NCBI RefSeq assembly: GCF_003336705.1
Contig: NZ_QMDL01000003.1
Span: 124,211 to 188,210, forward strand
DNA from: Marinobacter litoralis
Lineage (GTDB): Bacteria; Pseudomonadota; Gammaproteobacteria; Pseudomonadales; Oleiphilaceae
Length of the DNA stretch: 64,000 nt
Direction of reading: 5' to 3'
Shown: in pieces, positions 54,409 through 62,582 of the stretch
Position numbering within the stretch: the stretch's first letter is position 1
Layout: every line of letters begins with the position of its first letter
Notes under the pieces: generated by a model
Told to the model about the DNA's origin: nothing
The model's input: only the letters and a program-made list of their open reading frames with translations
Database searches by the model: none
Program-made: the position numbers and the translations under genes

Positions 54409-56733
54409 TTACGTTTCGCGCCGAATCACAGGTGGAGTGTGCGCCTTCATAGGCGGCACCTCACCACAGTAGACCTCAATATCCACCATGCAGGTCATAG
54501 CACTTGGGCCCTGCGACAGACGTGAAGTTCCTTCATCTCGTGTCAGAACATTCGGGTTACCATGCCGGCATGACACATCCGAGTTGCCCGCTTCTGGTGG
54601 GTCAAACCAAGCCCCGGTACTTAACTGCAAAACACCCTGGCGCACTTCGTCACTCACCACCGCTGAGCACAAACAAGCGCCCCGGCCATTAAAGATGCGT
54701 ACCAAGGTGCCGTCGTTAATGTTCCGGATCTTTGCGTCAATCGGGTGAATGACAATCGGTTCACGCCCATTGATCTTCGAGTTCCGGCTGTGGGAACCAT
54801 GGTCCAGCTGAGAATGCAGTTTGGTTCTTGGTTGGTTAGAAATCAGATGCATAGGGTATTCAGGGTTTGCCTGCCCTAACCACTCTTTAGGATCATTCCA
54901 GAACGGGTATCCCGGGCATTCTTCATAGCCAAAGCTTGCCACCGTCTCTGAGAAGATCTCTATTTTTCCGCTGGGTGTTCGTAGTGCATTTGCCTTCGGA
55001 TCATCGCGAAAGGCTTTCAGGAGAACCTGCGGCTCTTGTGGCATCGCATTTTCAAACCAGCCTTTTTTCTTGAACGCCTCGAAATCTGGCAGCTCTATGC
55101 CGTTGGCACCCGCCTTTTCCCGGGTTTCGTTGTAGATCACGTTTAACCACTGCTCTTCGTCGCGTCCTTCCGTGAAGTCTTCTCGGGCACCAAGCTCTTC
55201 GGCCAGCTTACTAAAGATCTCGTAGTCCGACAGACTTTGTCCCGCTGGCTCCGCTGCTTTCTGCATATAGATAAGGAAAGGATCGCGACTGGACGACGCA
55301 ATATCATTACGTTCCAAAAACGTCGCTGCAGGTAACACAATATCGGCGTGTTTCGCCTGAGCGTTCCAACACCATTCATGGACAATCACCGTATCCGGTT
55401 TCTGCCAGGCCTCCCTCATACGAACGAGGTCCTGATGGTGGTGAAATGGGTTTCCGCCCGCCCAGTAGATCAGCTTGATTTCAGGATAGGTCCCGGTTCT
55501 TCCGTTGTACTCGAATTTCTCACCAGGGTTCATCAATAGGTCTGTAATTCGTGCAACGGGGATAAAGCTCTGTACTGGGTTGTTCCCTTGCGGCAGAGCC
55601 GCCCCGGGAATGCCTTGATAATTAGCACCTATAGCATTCATGGCGCTGTAACCAAAGCCGATGCCTCCACCCGGAAGGCCAAGTTGTCCTAACATTGAAG
55701 CAACCGCTATAGCAGCCCAGTATGGCTGCTCGCCATTGTCTTGGCGCGTCAGAGACCAACTCACAGAAATCATCGTCCGCTGGCGAGCCATATCCCGCGC
55801 AAGATCGCGAATGCATGCTGCAGATAGACCTGTTTTAACCTCTGCCCACGCGCTGTCTTTCTTTATACCGTCGACCTTTCCCACTAGGTATTCTAGAAAC
55901 TTCTCATAGCCTACCGTGTAGGTGGATAGAAACTCTGTATCGGCTAACCCTTCCTCTTGGAGGGTGTAAGCAATACCCAACAGCAATGCGACATCGCTGC
56001 CAGGGTAGATCGCTAGCCAGTCAGCGTTCATTTCCTCCAGAACGTCTGAGCGCAAGGGACTGACATTCACCACCTTCGTTCCGTTGGCCGTTGCCTCCAG
56101 CATGCCGCGCTTCTGCACATGACGACCAACACCGCCATTGGTGACCTGGCCATTTTTAGTCGGCGCCCCACCAAACGCCACAAACAGGTCAGTGTGTTCC
56201 TTGATAACCTCCCAGCTGGTTGCACCATTCACCATGGAGTAAAAGTCGCCAAGTACGTGAGGCAAAGTGACTTCCGCTGCCGCATAGCTGTAGGTATTCA
56301 GAGAATAGGTATAGCCGCCAATCGAATTGAGGAACCTCTTGAGCTGACTTTGCGCGTGATGGAAACGCCCTGCACTGGACCACCCATAAGAGCCACCATA
56401 AATAGCTTGGTTACCATAACGACTTCGCACGCGGTTTAATTCTTCCACGACCAGCTTGATCGCCCTAGGCCATGAAACTTCAATAAAGTCATCAGCTCCG
56501 CGCTCACCTTTGGCGTGGCCCGGTCCGTTTTCCAGCCATCCTCGTCGAACCATCGGCGCTTTAATACGTGTCGGGCCATCTAAGACATCGACTATGCCTT
56601 GACCGATGGGGGAAGGGTCTTCGTCCCTCTCGAATCCCTTGAGCGCAACAACACTCCCATCCTTGGTACAAACACGGTAGGTTCCCCAATGGCTGCTGGT
56701 CAGCGTTCCTTCGATTTCATGCTCAGGTTTCAT
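54409..56733 (-). CDS. BisC/DMSO-reductase-family molybdoenzyme, cytoplasmic
   Basis: 774 residues, close to E. coli BisC (about 777). No Tat signal and no N-terminal iron-sulfur motif, so a single-subunit cytoplasmic enzyme with bis-MGD. The Ser ligand region reads YGGSYGWSSAGRFHHAQSQL (near residue 113); cofactor-binding stretches include TNGGVGRHVQKRG and the C-terminal ISNQPRTKLHSQLDHGSHS. By family it reduces S- or N-oxides such as biotin or methionine sulfoxide. It needs MobA product. Two palindromic sites stand in its upstream region, the same sequence as before the hydratase/decarboxylase genes. Confidence 0.9.
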   Translation of the reverse strand: MKPEHEIEGTLTSSHWGTYRVCTKDGSVVALKGFERDEDPSPIGQGIVDVLDGPTRIKAPMVRRGWLENGPGHAKGERGADDFIEVSWPRAIKLVVEELNRVRSRYGNQAIYGGSYGWSSAGRFHHAQSQLKRFLNSIGGYTYSLNTYSYAAAEVTLPHVLGDFYSMVNGATSWEVIKEHTDLFVAFGGAPTKNGQVTNGGVGRHVQKRGMLEATANGTKVVNVSPLRSDVLEEMNADWLAIYPGSDVALLLGIAYTLQEEGLADTEFLSTYTVGYEKFLEYLVGKVDGIKKDSAWAEVKTGLSAACIRDLARDMARQRTMISVSWSLTRQDNGEQPYWAAIAVASMLGQLGLPGGGIGFGYSAMNAIGANYQGIPGAALPQGNNPVQSFIPVARITDLLMNPGEKFEYNGRTGTYPEIKLIYWAGGNPFHHHQDLVRMREAWQKPDTVIVHEWCWNAQAKHADIVLPAATFLERNDIASSSRDPFLIYMQKAAEPAGQSLSDYEIFSKLAEELGAREDFTEGRDEEQWLNVIYNETREKAGANGIELPDFEAFKKKGWFENAMPQEPQVLLKAFRDDPKANALRTPSGKIEIFSETVASFGYEECPGYPFWNDPKEWLGQANPEYPMHLISNQPRTKLHSQLDHGSHSRNSKINGREPIVIHPIDAKIRNINDGTLVRIFNGRGACLCSAVVSDEVRQGVLQLSTGAWFDPPEAGNSDVSCRHGNPNVLTRDEGTSRLSQGPSAMTCMVDIEVYCGEVPPMKAHTPPVIRRET

Positions 56734-56781
56734 CGATCAAGCCCTCTTACTGTTGTTATTTTCTCATGACAGCATAGACCA

Positions 56782-56805
56782 AAACCAAGTATATGTACTC
56801 GAAAT
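56782..56805. promoter_or_regulatory. Operator-like palindrome 1 before the molybdoenzyme gene
   Basis: AAACCAAGTA-TATG-TACTCGAAAT: left half identical to the site at 60337, right half agrees in TACT-G. Starts 49 bp upstream of the ATG. Its centre is 33 bp (about three helical turns) from site 2. Confidence 0.6.
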
Positions 56806-56814
56806 AGTTGATTT

Positions 56815-56838
56815 AAACCAATTATTTTTACTTGGATA
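56815..56838. promoter_or_regulatory. Operator-like palindrome 2 before the molybdoenzyme gene
   Basis: AAACCAATTA-TTTT-TACTTGGATA: same plan with a 4-bp spacer; one base differs in the left core and the right core TACTTGG is exact. Confidence 0.6.
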
Positions 56839-57026
56839 AATTAAGGCGAAGTATAAAGAGGGATAGATGCTACAGAGACAAGAGCAGACAGGCGCAAACA
56901 CTCATGATTTCGTGCACGCCGTCGGTCATGGAAAATAATTGAAAAACGCACCGAGAAGGCACGCTGCAAAAGAGAGGAAATACGGTGCCCAACAGAGGGA
57001 GAAGCAGGCACCGGTTAAGCTAGATA

Positions 57027-57662
57027 TTACTGTGCTATACCCTGCACAAGCCCCAATGCTATGGCTACTTGCACCAGCTCGGCAAACGAATCTACCTTCA
57101 TTTTTGCTGTCATGTTCGCCCGGTGCCCTTCAACGGTTTTCCTGTTGATACCGAGTTCATCGGCCGCATCTTGGTTCGATAGGCCCTTCACAATCAGCTC
57201 CAAAACCTGGCGTTCTCGGCGGGTTAAGCTGTCGTAGCGCTCCCGGATACGCGACTGGGAGCGGCGCTGCGCAAATCGGGTTCGGTCTTTTTCCAGAGCA
57301 TTGTGAACGTGATCGATCAGTACCTGATCATCAAAGGGCTTTTCGATAAACGTAGTGGCACCCTGCGTCAACGCAGTCACGGCCATATCCACATTACCGT
57401 GGGCAGAAATCATGATCACAGGCAGTTCGATATTGTATTCGGGCAACTTCTTCTGGGCGTTAATGCCACTGAGGCCGGGCATTCGCACATCCATCACAAT
57501 ACAACCGCTCGCACTCGCATCGAACCCCTCGAAAAAGGCCAACGCATTTTCGTAGGACTGCACTTTGAGGCCGACAGACTCAAGCAGCCACTTTAAAGAG
57601 TCTCTTACGTCCGTATCGTCATCAATAACGAAAACTGTTTGTGCATCTTTATTCGGGTTCAT
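57027..57662 (-). CDS. FixJ-like LuxR-type response regulator
   Basis: 211 residues. Receiver domain (VFVIDDDTDVRDSL, acceptor Asp in CIVMDVRMPG, Lys in IEKPFDD) and LuxR-type helix-turn-helix (SLTRRERQVLELIVKGLSNQ). A DNA-binding activator of the FixJ/StyR type. It begins 6 nt after the stop of the sensor kinase gene, so the two are one operon. The bisC-like gene lies downstream on the same strand but 290 bp away with its own upstream region. Confidence 0.94.
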   Translation of the reverse strand: MNPNKDAQTVFVIDDDTDVRDSLKWLLESVGLKVQSYENALAFFEGFDASASGCIVMDVRMPGLSGINAQKKLPEYNIELPVIMISAHGNVDMAVTALTQGATTFIEKPFDDQVLIDHVHNALEKDRTRFAQRRSQSRIRERYDSLTRRERQVLELIVKGLSNQDAADELGINRKTVEGHRANMTAKMKVDSFAELVQVAIALGLVQGIAQ

Positions 57663-57668
57663 GAGTGA

Positions 57669-59192
57669 TCAATCAGCAATATTAAGAGTAAATGAAAAGC
57701 GAGCTCCTCCGGCAGGGATGTTTTCTACCCAGAGTTCACCCTCAAGATTCTCTACCAATGAACGGCTGATGGCCAGCCCCATTCCAAGACCGGCTTCCTT
57801 GGTTGAAAAAAAACGATCAAAAAGGCGAGCCATATCCGATTCCGAAACCCCCCGCCCCTGATCATCCACTTCAACCCGCAATTGCGCGTTCTCATGAGGT
57901 TTAACGCTGATTGTCACGGTGGTGGTCGCTTCTTCATCGTCGGTTGAGGCGCTTGCTTCTATCGCGTTCACGATCAGATTCAACAACACCTGTTCCAGCT
58001 GAATTTTATCACCTTTGACGAGAGGCAATTCTGAAGGCTGCTCAAACACGATCCGGACGTTATGCCGTTCCGCCATGTTCTCGCAAAAGTCGATCATTTC
58101 ACCGATCAATTCCGGCAAGCTGAGGCGGGTAACAACCGGCTCCTGTTTGCGGGTAAAGTCCATCATTCGGTGGATAATCTCACCGGCCCTTAACGCTGTC
58201 TTGATGCTTCGGGTAATCGGTAACTCTACGTCACTCCAAGACAATATAGGCTTATCGGCAAACCGTCGTTCAATCCCCCGGAGATAGTTCACCATCGCCG
58301 AGAGTGGCTGATTCAATTCATGGGCCAGACTCGACGCCAGCTCACCCATGGTTACCAGCCGACTAGCGTGATTGATGTCAGCCTGGTACTGCTTGAGTTG
58401 TTCTTCTGCGGCTTTTTTCTCGGTTAGGTCGTGGGCCACCAATGAGAAATACTCGATATCCCCATGCAAGGAGCGGTGGGCAAGCAGCTCCAGCATGACC
58501 GGTATACGGGCGGATTTCAGGCTCTGCATGGTCAGCTCCCCACGCCAGTTCCCCGTTTTTTTCGCGGTAGGAAAGCCCTCTTCCATCAAGGTCGTGAGGC
58601 CCTTTTCGGTGACAAAGCAGGATAGAGGAAAAGCACTATAGTCCGTATGCTCCAGCTCTAGCGCATTGCGAGCCGTTTCATTCAGGTGTGAAACCGTGAA
58701 ATCGAGGTTCGCAAAAATAACCAGATCCTGAGTACTTTCTAGGACTCGCGCTAACCGACGACTTGCTTTGTCAGCCTTAACTCGGTGGCTTGCATCTCGG
58801 GACACCACCAAGATTTCCCGAATCTCATTAGTTTCAGGATCCCGAATGGTTCGACTCGTGCTTTCCAGCCACGTGTAATGGCCATCTTTACATCGAAACC
58901 GATAGGTATGGGTATACAAACCCCGGTCGTAATTAACCGTAGGCGCCCGCAAACGGAAATCTTCCACATCATCGGGGTGATACAAGTCGTAGGCGGAGAT
59001 ACCCACTATCTCCTCAACAGAATACCCCAGCAAGTGCGTTACCGCCGGAGAAGCATAGATAAACCGCCAATCTTCCGGTGTGTGCCGAGAGATCATATCG
59101 GTAGATTGTTCCGCCATTTCCGCCAGCAAGCGGTTACGTTCGGCATCGTCCGTCAGTGCAGTTCGCCCTTCTTCCGGGGTGCGGTTTTTCAT
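57669..59192 (-). CDS. PAS-PAS sensor histidine kinase (FixL-like)
   Basis: 507 residues, soluble. Two PAS domains (about 18-145 and 150-265), then HisKA with SLAHELNQPLSAMVNYLRG and an ATPase domain (NLIVNAIEA, VDDQGRGVSESDMARLFDRFFSTK, GLGMGLAISRSLVE). The HELNQPL form of the H box is typical of FixL/DctB-type kinases. I do not see a clear haem-binding His, so oxygen sensing is not claimed. Partner of the FixJ-like regulator immediately downstream. Confidence 0.93.
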   Translation of the reverse strand: MKNRTPEEGRTALTDDAERNRLLAEMAEQSTDMISRHTPEDWRFIYASPAVTHLLGYSVEEIVGISAYDLYHPDDVEDFRLRAPTVNYDRGLYTHTYRFRCKDGHYTWLESTSRTIRDPETNEIREILVVSRDASHRVKADKASRRLARVLESTQDLVIFANLDFTVSHLNETARNALELEHTDYSAFPLSCFVTEKGLTTLMEEGFPTAKKTGNWRGELTMQSLKSARIPVMLELLAHRSLHGDIEYFSLVAHDLTEKKAAEEQLKQYQADINHASRLVTMGELASSLAHELNQPLSAMVNYLRGIERRFADKPILSWSDVELPITRSIKTALRAGEIIHRMMDFTRKQEPVVTRLSLPELIGEMIDFCENMAERHNVRIVFEQPSELPLVKGDKIQLEQVLLNLIVNAIEASASTDDEEATTTVTISVKPHENAQLRVEVDDQGRGVSESDMARLFDRFFSTKEAGLGMGLAISRSLVENLEGELWVENIPAGGARFSFTLNIAD

Positions 59193-59249
59193 GTCTATGG
59201 GATTCTCTGGAACTCAGGGTGCGTTAATCAACCCTATTCTGAAGGTCTC

Positions 59250-59282
59250 CGGGGCCCTTGGCCACAACGTGCCTGGGCCCCG
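59250..59282. repeat. GC-rich hairpin between hydrolase and kinase genes
   Basis: CGGGGCCC (59250-59257) pairs with GGGCCCCG (59275-59282) around a 17-nt loop, 8 nt after the hydrolase stop. No T-run, so termination or mRNA protection cannot be told apart. Confidence 0.5.
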
Positions 59283-59289
59283 CGACTGA

Positions 59290-59835
59290 CTAGCGCAAAA
59301 ATTCCTTGCTGAAGGCCTTGAACTGGGCCGCATCCGAGCGTCGAAGCCATTCGAACCCAACCATTTCTTTGGTAACGATTCTGGCTCCGGCCTGCTCCAT
59401 CCGGCGCAGCGCCACTTCAGTGTCGTAGGAGTTGCGTGCGGAAATAGCATCCGCTACCACAAACACCTCCAACCCCTTATCCAGAAGCCTTATGGCCGAT
59501 TGCATCACGCAAGCCTGAGACTCCATTCCACACAGGATGACTTGCTTGCGGTCATGCGCCTGAAACGCCTTTTCGAAACCCGGGTCGTCAATACACGCAA
59601 AGAAAGTTTTGCCGTAAATGTTGGCAGGCCCCACCAGCTCGCGTAAACCCTCTTCCGTATGGCCAAGGCCATCCGGGTACTGCTCAGATCCAATCACCGG
59701 TACGTTCATCAACCCGGCAAGGCGCACCAACCAACTGCAGTTGTTCACCAGCTTCTCGTTTTCATGTACCCCGCCCAACAAACGGGCCTGCACATCGATC
59801 ACGGCAACGATGCAATTCTCTTGATCCATTAACAT
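59290..59835 (-). CDS. Isochorismatase-fold cysteine hydrolase
   Basis: 181 residues. Catalytic triad by family: Asp in AVIDVQARLL, Lys in GKTFFACID, Cys in MESQACVMQSA. Enzymes of this fold hydrolyse amides, ureas or vinyl ethers; the substrate here is unknown. ATG with GGAG 6 nt upstream. 14 bp after the MaoC-type gene on the same strand, so probably co-transcribed with it. Confidence 0.9.
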   Translation of the reverse strand: MLMDQENCIVAVIDVQARLLGGVHENEKLVNNCSWLVRLAGLMNVPVIGSEQYPDGLGHTEEGLRELVGPANIYGKTFFACIDDPGFEKAFQAHDRKQVILCGMESQACVMQSAIRLLDKGLEVFVVADAISARNSYDTEVALRRMEQAGARIVTKEMVGFEWLRRSDAAQFKAFSKEFLR

Positions 59836-59849
59836 AATAATCTCCAGAC

Positions 59850-60281
59850 TTACGCCGGGCGGCGGTCAACCATGTTTGTAGCAACGCCCTCAGCGACCAC
59901 GGTGTCGCCAACCTTACAGACGGTTTCCAGCTTTACTCGACGTCGCTCTTTATTGATCTCAATAATCTTGGCAGAAGCAACAACAGTGTCTCCAATATGA
60001 ACCGGCGCTTTGAACTTAATCTGCTGGTCGATATAGATGGCGCCTGGGCCAGGCATGCGTGTACCCAGTACGGCAGAGATCAGAGCTGCACTGAACATGC
60101 CGTGCACAATGCGTTCTTTAAACGGCGTGGTCTTCGCATACTCAGCGTTAATATGCACCGGGTTGTCATCACCACTAATACCGGCAAACAACACCACATC
60201 AGCTTCGGTAATCGTTTTGGCGTAAAACGCCTCCATTCCAACTTCAAGGTCTTCTAGGTAGTAGCCATGTAATTCTTGCAT
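59850..60281 (-). CDS. MaoC-type (R)-specific enoyl-CoA hydratase
   Basis: 143 residues, single hot-dog domain. Active-site motif with Asp and His in FAGISGDDNPVHINAEYA, and RIVHGMFSAALISAVLGTR. PhaJ-like proteins turn enoyl-CoA into (R)-3-hydroxyacyl-CoA, linking beta-oxidation to polyhydroxyalkanoate. ATG chosen with AGAGGA 7 nt upstream. Divergent from malonyl-CoA decarboxylase; the shared region holds a perfect palindrome (60337-60360). Confidence 0.9.
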   Translation of the reverse strand: MQELHGYYLEDLEVGMEAFYAKTITEADVVLFAGISGDDNPVHINAEYAKTTPFKERIVHGMFSAALISAVLGTRMPGPGAIYIDQQIKFKAPVHIGDTVVASAKIIEINKERRRVKLETVCKVGDTVVAEGVATNMVDRRPA

Positions 60282-60336
60282 TGTTGTTTCCTCTGGTTGA
60301 TCCATACGCCTACTACATTACTGGTTTATATCCATC

Positions 60337-60360
60337 AAACCAAGTACTTTTACTTGGTTT
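60337..60360. promoter_or_regulatory. Perfect operator-like palindrome between hydratase and decarboxylase genes
   Basis: AAACCAAGTA-CTTT-TACTTGGTTT, 10-bp arms without mismatch and a 4-bp spacer, placed midway in the divergent promoter (56 bp from the hydratase ATG, 72 bp from the decarboxylase ATG). Same plan as the two sites at 56782-56838. Confidence 0.7.
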
Positions 60361-60431
60361 TTCTAAAATGCTCTGGTAGCCTTCTGTCATTCACAAAGAC
60401 AACACCGCTGTGTACATAGGGAGTCGCGGTT

Positions 60432-61799
60432 ATGCAGAGGCAACCCGTAAGCATTTTTGAAAGAGCCTTTAAAAAACTGGTTCCGGGCGGATTGGAATCA
60501 ATGGGCCGTCGTGGCTCAGACATCATGAACATCGCCGAAGACCTACCCGAGTCGGATCTTGCCACTGTTAAAGAATGGATTGATGACTGCCTTGCCGAAA
60601 ACGGCGGCCAAGTAGAAGCTCGCAAGCGTGCAGCCTTGCTCGGCCGCGCTTATCTAAAGCTGTCTATGACGGGAAGAACCCGTTTCTTGGGCCTGCTTGC
60701 AGAACACTATGGTGTGAATGAAGCCAGCGTAGAGAGCGCCATAGATCAATGGCATAACGCCAAGGCCAACGAGAAAACCAAAGCCGCGCAGTCGTTACGT
60801 AAGGCATTGATTCCTAGCCGCACGGCGCTGCTGAAACAGTTCAACGGCGTACCCTCCGGGGTTAAGTTTCTCGTGGATATGCGCGAAGAGCTGCTACAGC
60901 TGTGCAAAGACTATCCGGAACTGAAACCACTGGAAACCGACCTCCGTGACCTGCTGGCGACCTGGTTCGACATCGGCCTGTTACAACTGGAAGAAATCAG
61001 CTGGAATTCCAGTGGTGCCATTCTGGAGAAACTGATTGCCTATGAGGCCGTCCACGCCATTAAGAGCTGGAGCGACCTCAAAAATCGCCTTGATTTCGAC
61101 CGCCGCTGCTTTGCCTTTTTTCATCCGAATATGCCCGACGAACCGCTGATTTTCGTTGAAGTGGCTTTGGTGAACGGCCTCGCTGATAACGTTCAAAAGC
61201 TTCTGGACGAGCACGCCCCCACCCAGGACATCGACAAAGCTGATACTGCGATTTTCTATTCAATCTCCAACGCCCAGCAGGGATTGGCTGGCATCAGCTT
61301 TGGTAACTTCCTCATCAAGCAGGTGGTCAGCAAGCTTCAGGTGGAGTTCCCCCAGTTAAAACAGTTCGCCACGCTATCCCCCATTCCGGGTTTCCGACGC
61401 TGGCTGGAAAACACACCGGCAGATCAACTGACTCAGCTGCCGGGCGGAGAAGAATGGCTAAGTTCGCCACCGCCCCGAGATCCGGTTCGAGTATGCCAGG
61501 CCGATCCTACCGGAGCCCAGCAAGAAGCCATCATGAAGTTGGCGGCGTCCTACCTGTGTTCCCTGAAACCCGGTAAGCCGCGTGCCAACGACCCGGTGGC
61601 CAACTTCCATTTAAGCAACGGTGCTCAGGTTGCGAGACTTAATTGGATGGCCGACACCTCAGACAAAGGCCTGAAGCAATCTGCCGGCCTGATGGTGAAT
61701 TACCTGTACGAGCTACCGAAGATTGTTGACCGCAGCAATCGGTACACCTCCGAGGGAGTCATTTCCCAATCATCACACATCAAGAAACTCTTGAAATAG
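60432..61799 (+). CDS. Malonyl-CoA decarboxylase
   Basis: 455 residues, normal length. It turns malonyl-CoA into acetyl-CoA and CO2. N-terminal helical domain, then the acetyltransferase-like catalytic domain with HPNMPDEPLIFVEVAL (near residue 235) and SISNAQQGLAGISFGNFLIK. Ribosome site GGGAG 8 nt before the ATG. First gene of an operon with a PhaB-like reductase (28 bp later) and an acyl-CoA dehydrogenase. Confidence 0.94.
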   Translation: MQRQPVSIFERAFKKLVPGGLESMGRRGSDIMNIAEDLPESDLATVKEWIDDCLAENGGQVEARKRAALLGRAYLKLSMTGRTRFLGLLAEHYGVNEASVESAIDQWHNAKANEKTKAAQSLRKALIPSRTALLKQFNGVPSGVKFLVDMREELLQLCKDYPELKPLETDLRDLLATWFDIGLLQLEEISWNSSGAILEKLIAYEAVHAIKSWSDLKNRLDFDRRCFAFFHPNMPDEPLIFVEVALVNGLADNVQKLLDEHAPTQDIDKADTAIFYSISNAQQGLAGISFGNFLIKQVVSKLQVEFPQLKQFATLSPIPGFRRWLENTPADQLTQLPGGEEWLSSPPPRDPVRVCQADPTGAQQEAIMKLAASYLCSLKPGKPRANDPVANFHLSNGAQVARLNWMADTSDKGLKQSAGLMVNYLYELPKIVDRSNRYTSEGVISQSSHIKKLLK

Positions 61800-61827
61800 A
61801 CAATCCGTAAAACGAAAGGAGAACACC

Positions 61828-62571
61828 ATGACTAATCGCATCGCAGTTATTACCGGAGCAAACGGTGGCCTGGGTACCGCCATGACTAAAGCGCTGGCCG
61901 CTCAGGGTCGCAAAGTAGTAGGCACTCACTTGCCCGGCGAAGAGGCGCAAGCCAATGACTGGCAGGCAAACCTCCGCGAGGAAGGCATCGATGCCGCCAT
62001 TTACGCACTAGACGTCACCGACTTTGACGGCTGCAAAGCATTTGTTGCCGCCGTTGAACAAGATCTTGGCCCAATCGACATTCTTGTTAACAACGCCGGC
62101 ATCACCAATGATGCTCCACTAAAAAGAATGCAACCCGAACAGTGGAACCAGGTCATCAACGTAAACCTGACGTCTATGTTCAACATGTGCCAACAGGTAT
62201 TTGAAAGCATGTGTGAGCGTGGGTTTGGCCGTATCGTGAACATTTCATCGTTGAATGGCGAGAAGGGTCAGTTCGGCCAGTGTAACTATGCGGCCACAAA
62301 AGCCGGCATCTATGGTTTCACTAAGTCCATTGCTCAGGAAGGCGCCCGTAAAGGCGTAACCGCCAACTCGGTTTCCCCTGGCTACATCGATACCCCAATG
62401 GTTCGTCAGGTGCCTGAAAAAGTACTGAACAACATTGTTGCCGGCATTCCGGTTGGCCACCTTGGCAAGCCTGAAGACATCGCCAGAGCCGTAGCTTACC
62501 TGACCGCGGATGAGGCCAACTTCGTGACCGGCACTAACATGTCGGTTAACGGCGGCCAGTACATGGCTTAA
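61828..62571 (+). CDS. phaB: Acetoacetyl-CoA reductase (PhaB-like)
   Basis: 247 residues, short-chain dehydrogenase. NADPH-binding GANGGLGTA near residue 11, NNAG, catalytic Ser in NISSLNGEKGQFG and Tyr-Lys in NYAATKAG, all as in PhaB; the GEKGQFGQCNYAA stretch is typical of PhaB. It makes (R)-3-hydroxybutyryl-CoA for polyhydroxybutyrate. AAAGGAG precedes the ATG. No polymer synthase gene is in the window. Confidence 0.92.
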   Translation: MTNRIAVITGANGGLGTAMTKALAAQGRKVVGTHLPGEEAQANDWQANLREEGIDAAIYALDVTDFDGCKAFVAAVEQDLGPIDILVNNAGITNDAPLKRMQPEQWNQVINVNLTSMFNMCQQVFESMCERGFGRIVNISSLNGEKGQFGQCNYAATKAGIYGFTKSIAQEGARKGVTANSVSPGYIDTPMVRQVPEKVLNNIVAGIPVGHLGKPEDIARAVAYLTADEANFVTGTNMSVNGGQYMA

Positions 62572-62582
62572 GGGAGTACACC

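Noticed and set aside
59250..59282. A third copy of the cruciform element because of an ACGTG in its loop
   Set aside because: Only five bases of the core agree and the stem is 8 bp, against more than 25 bp in the two real copies.
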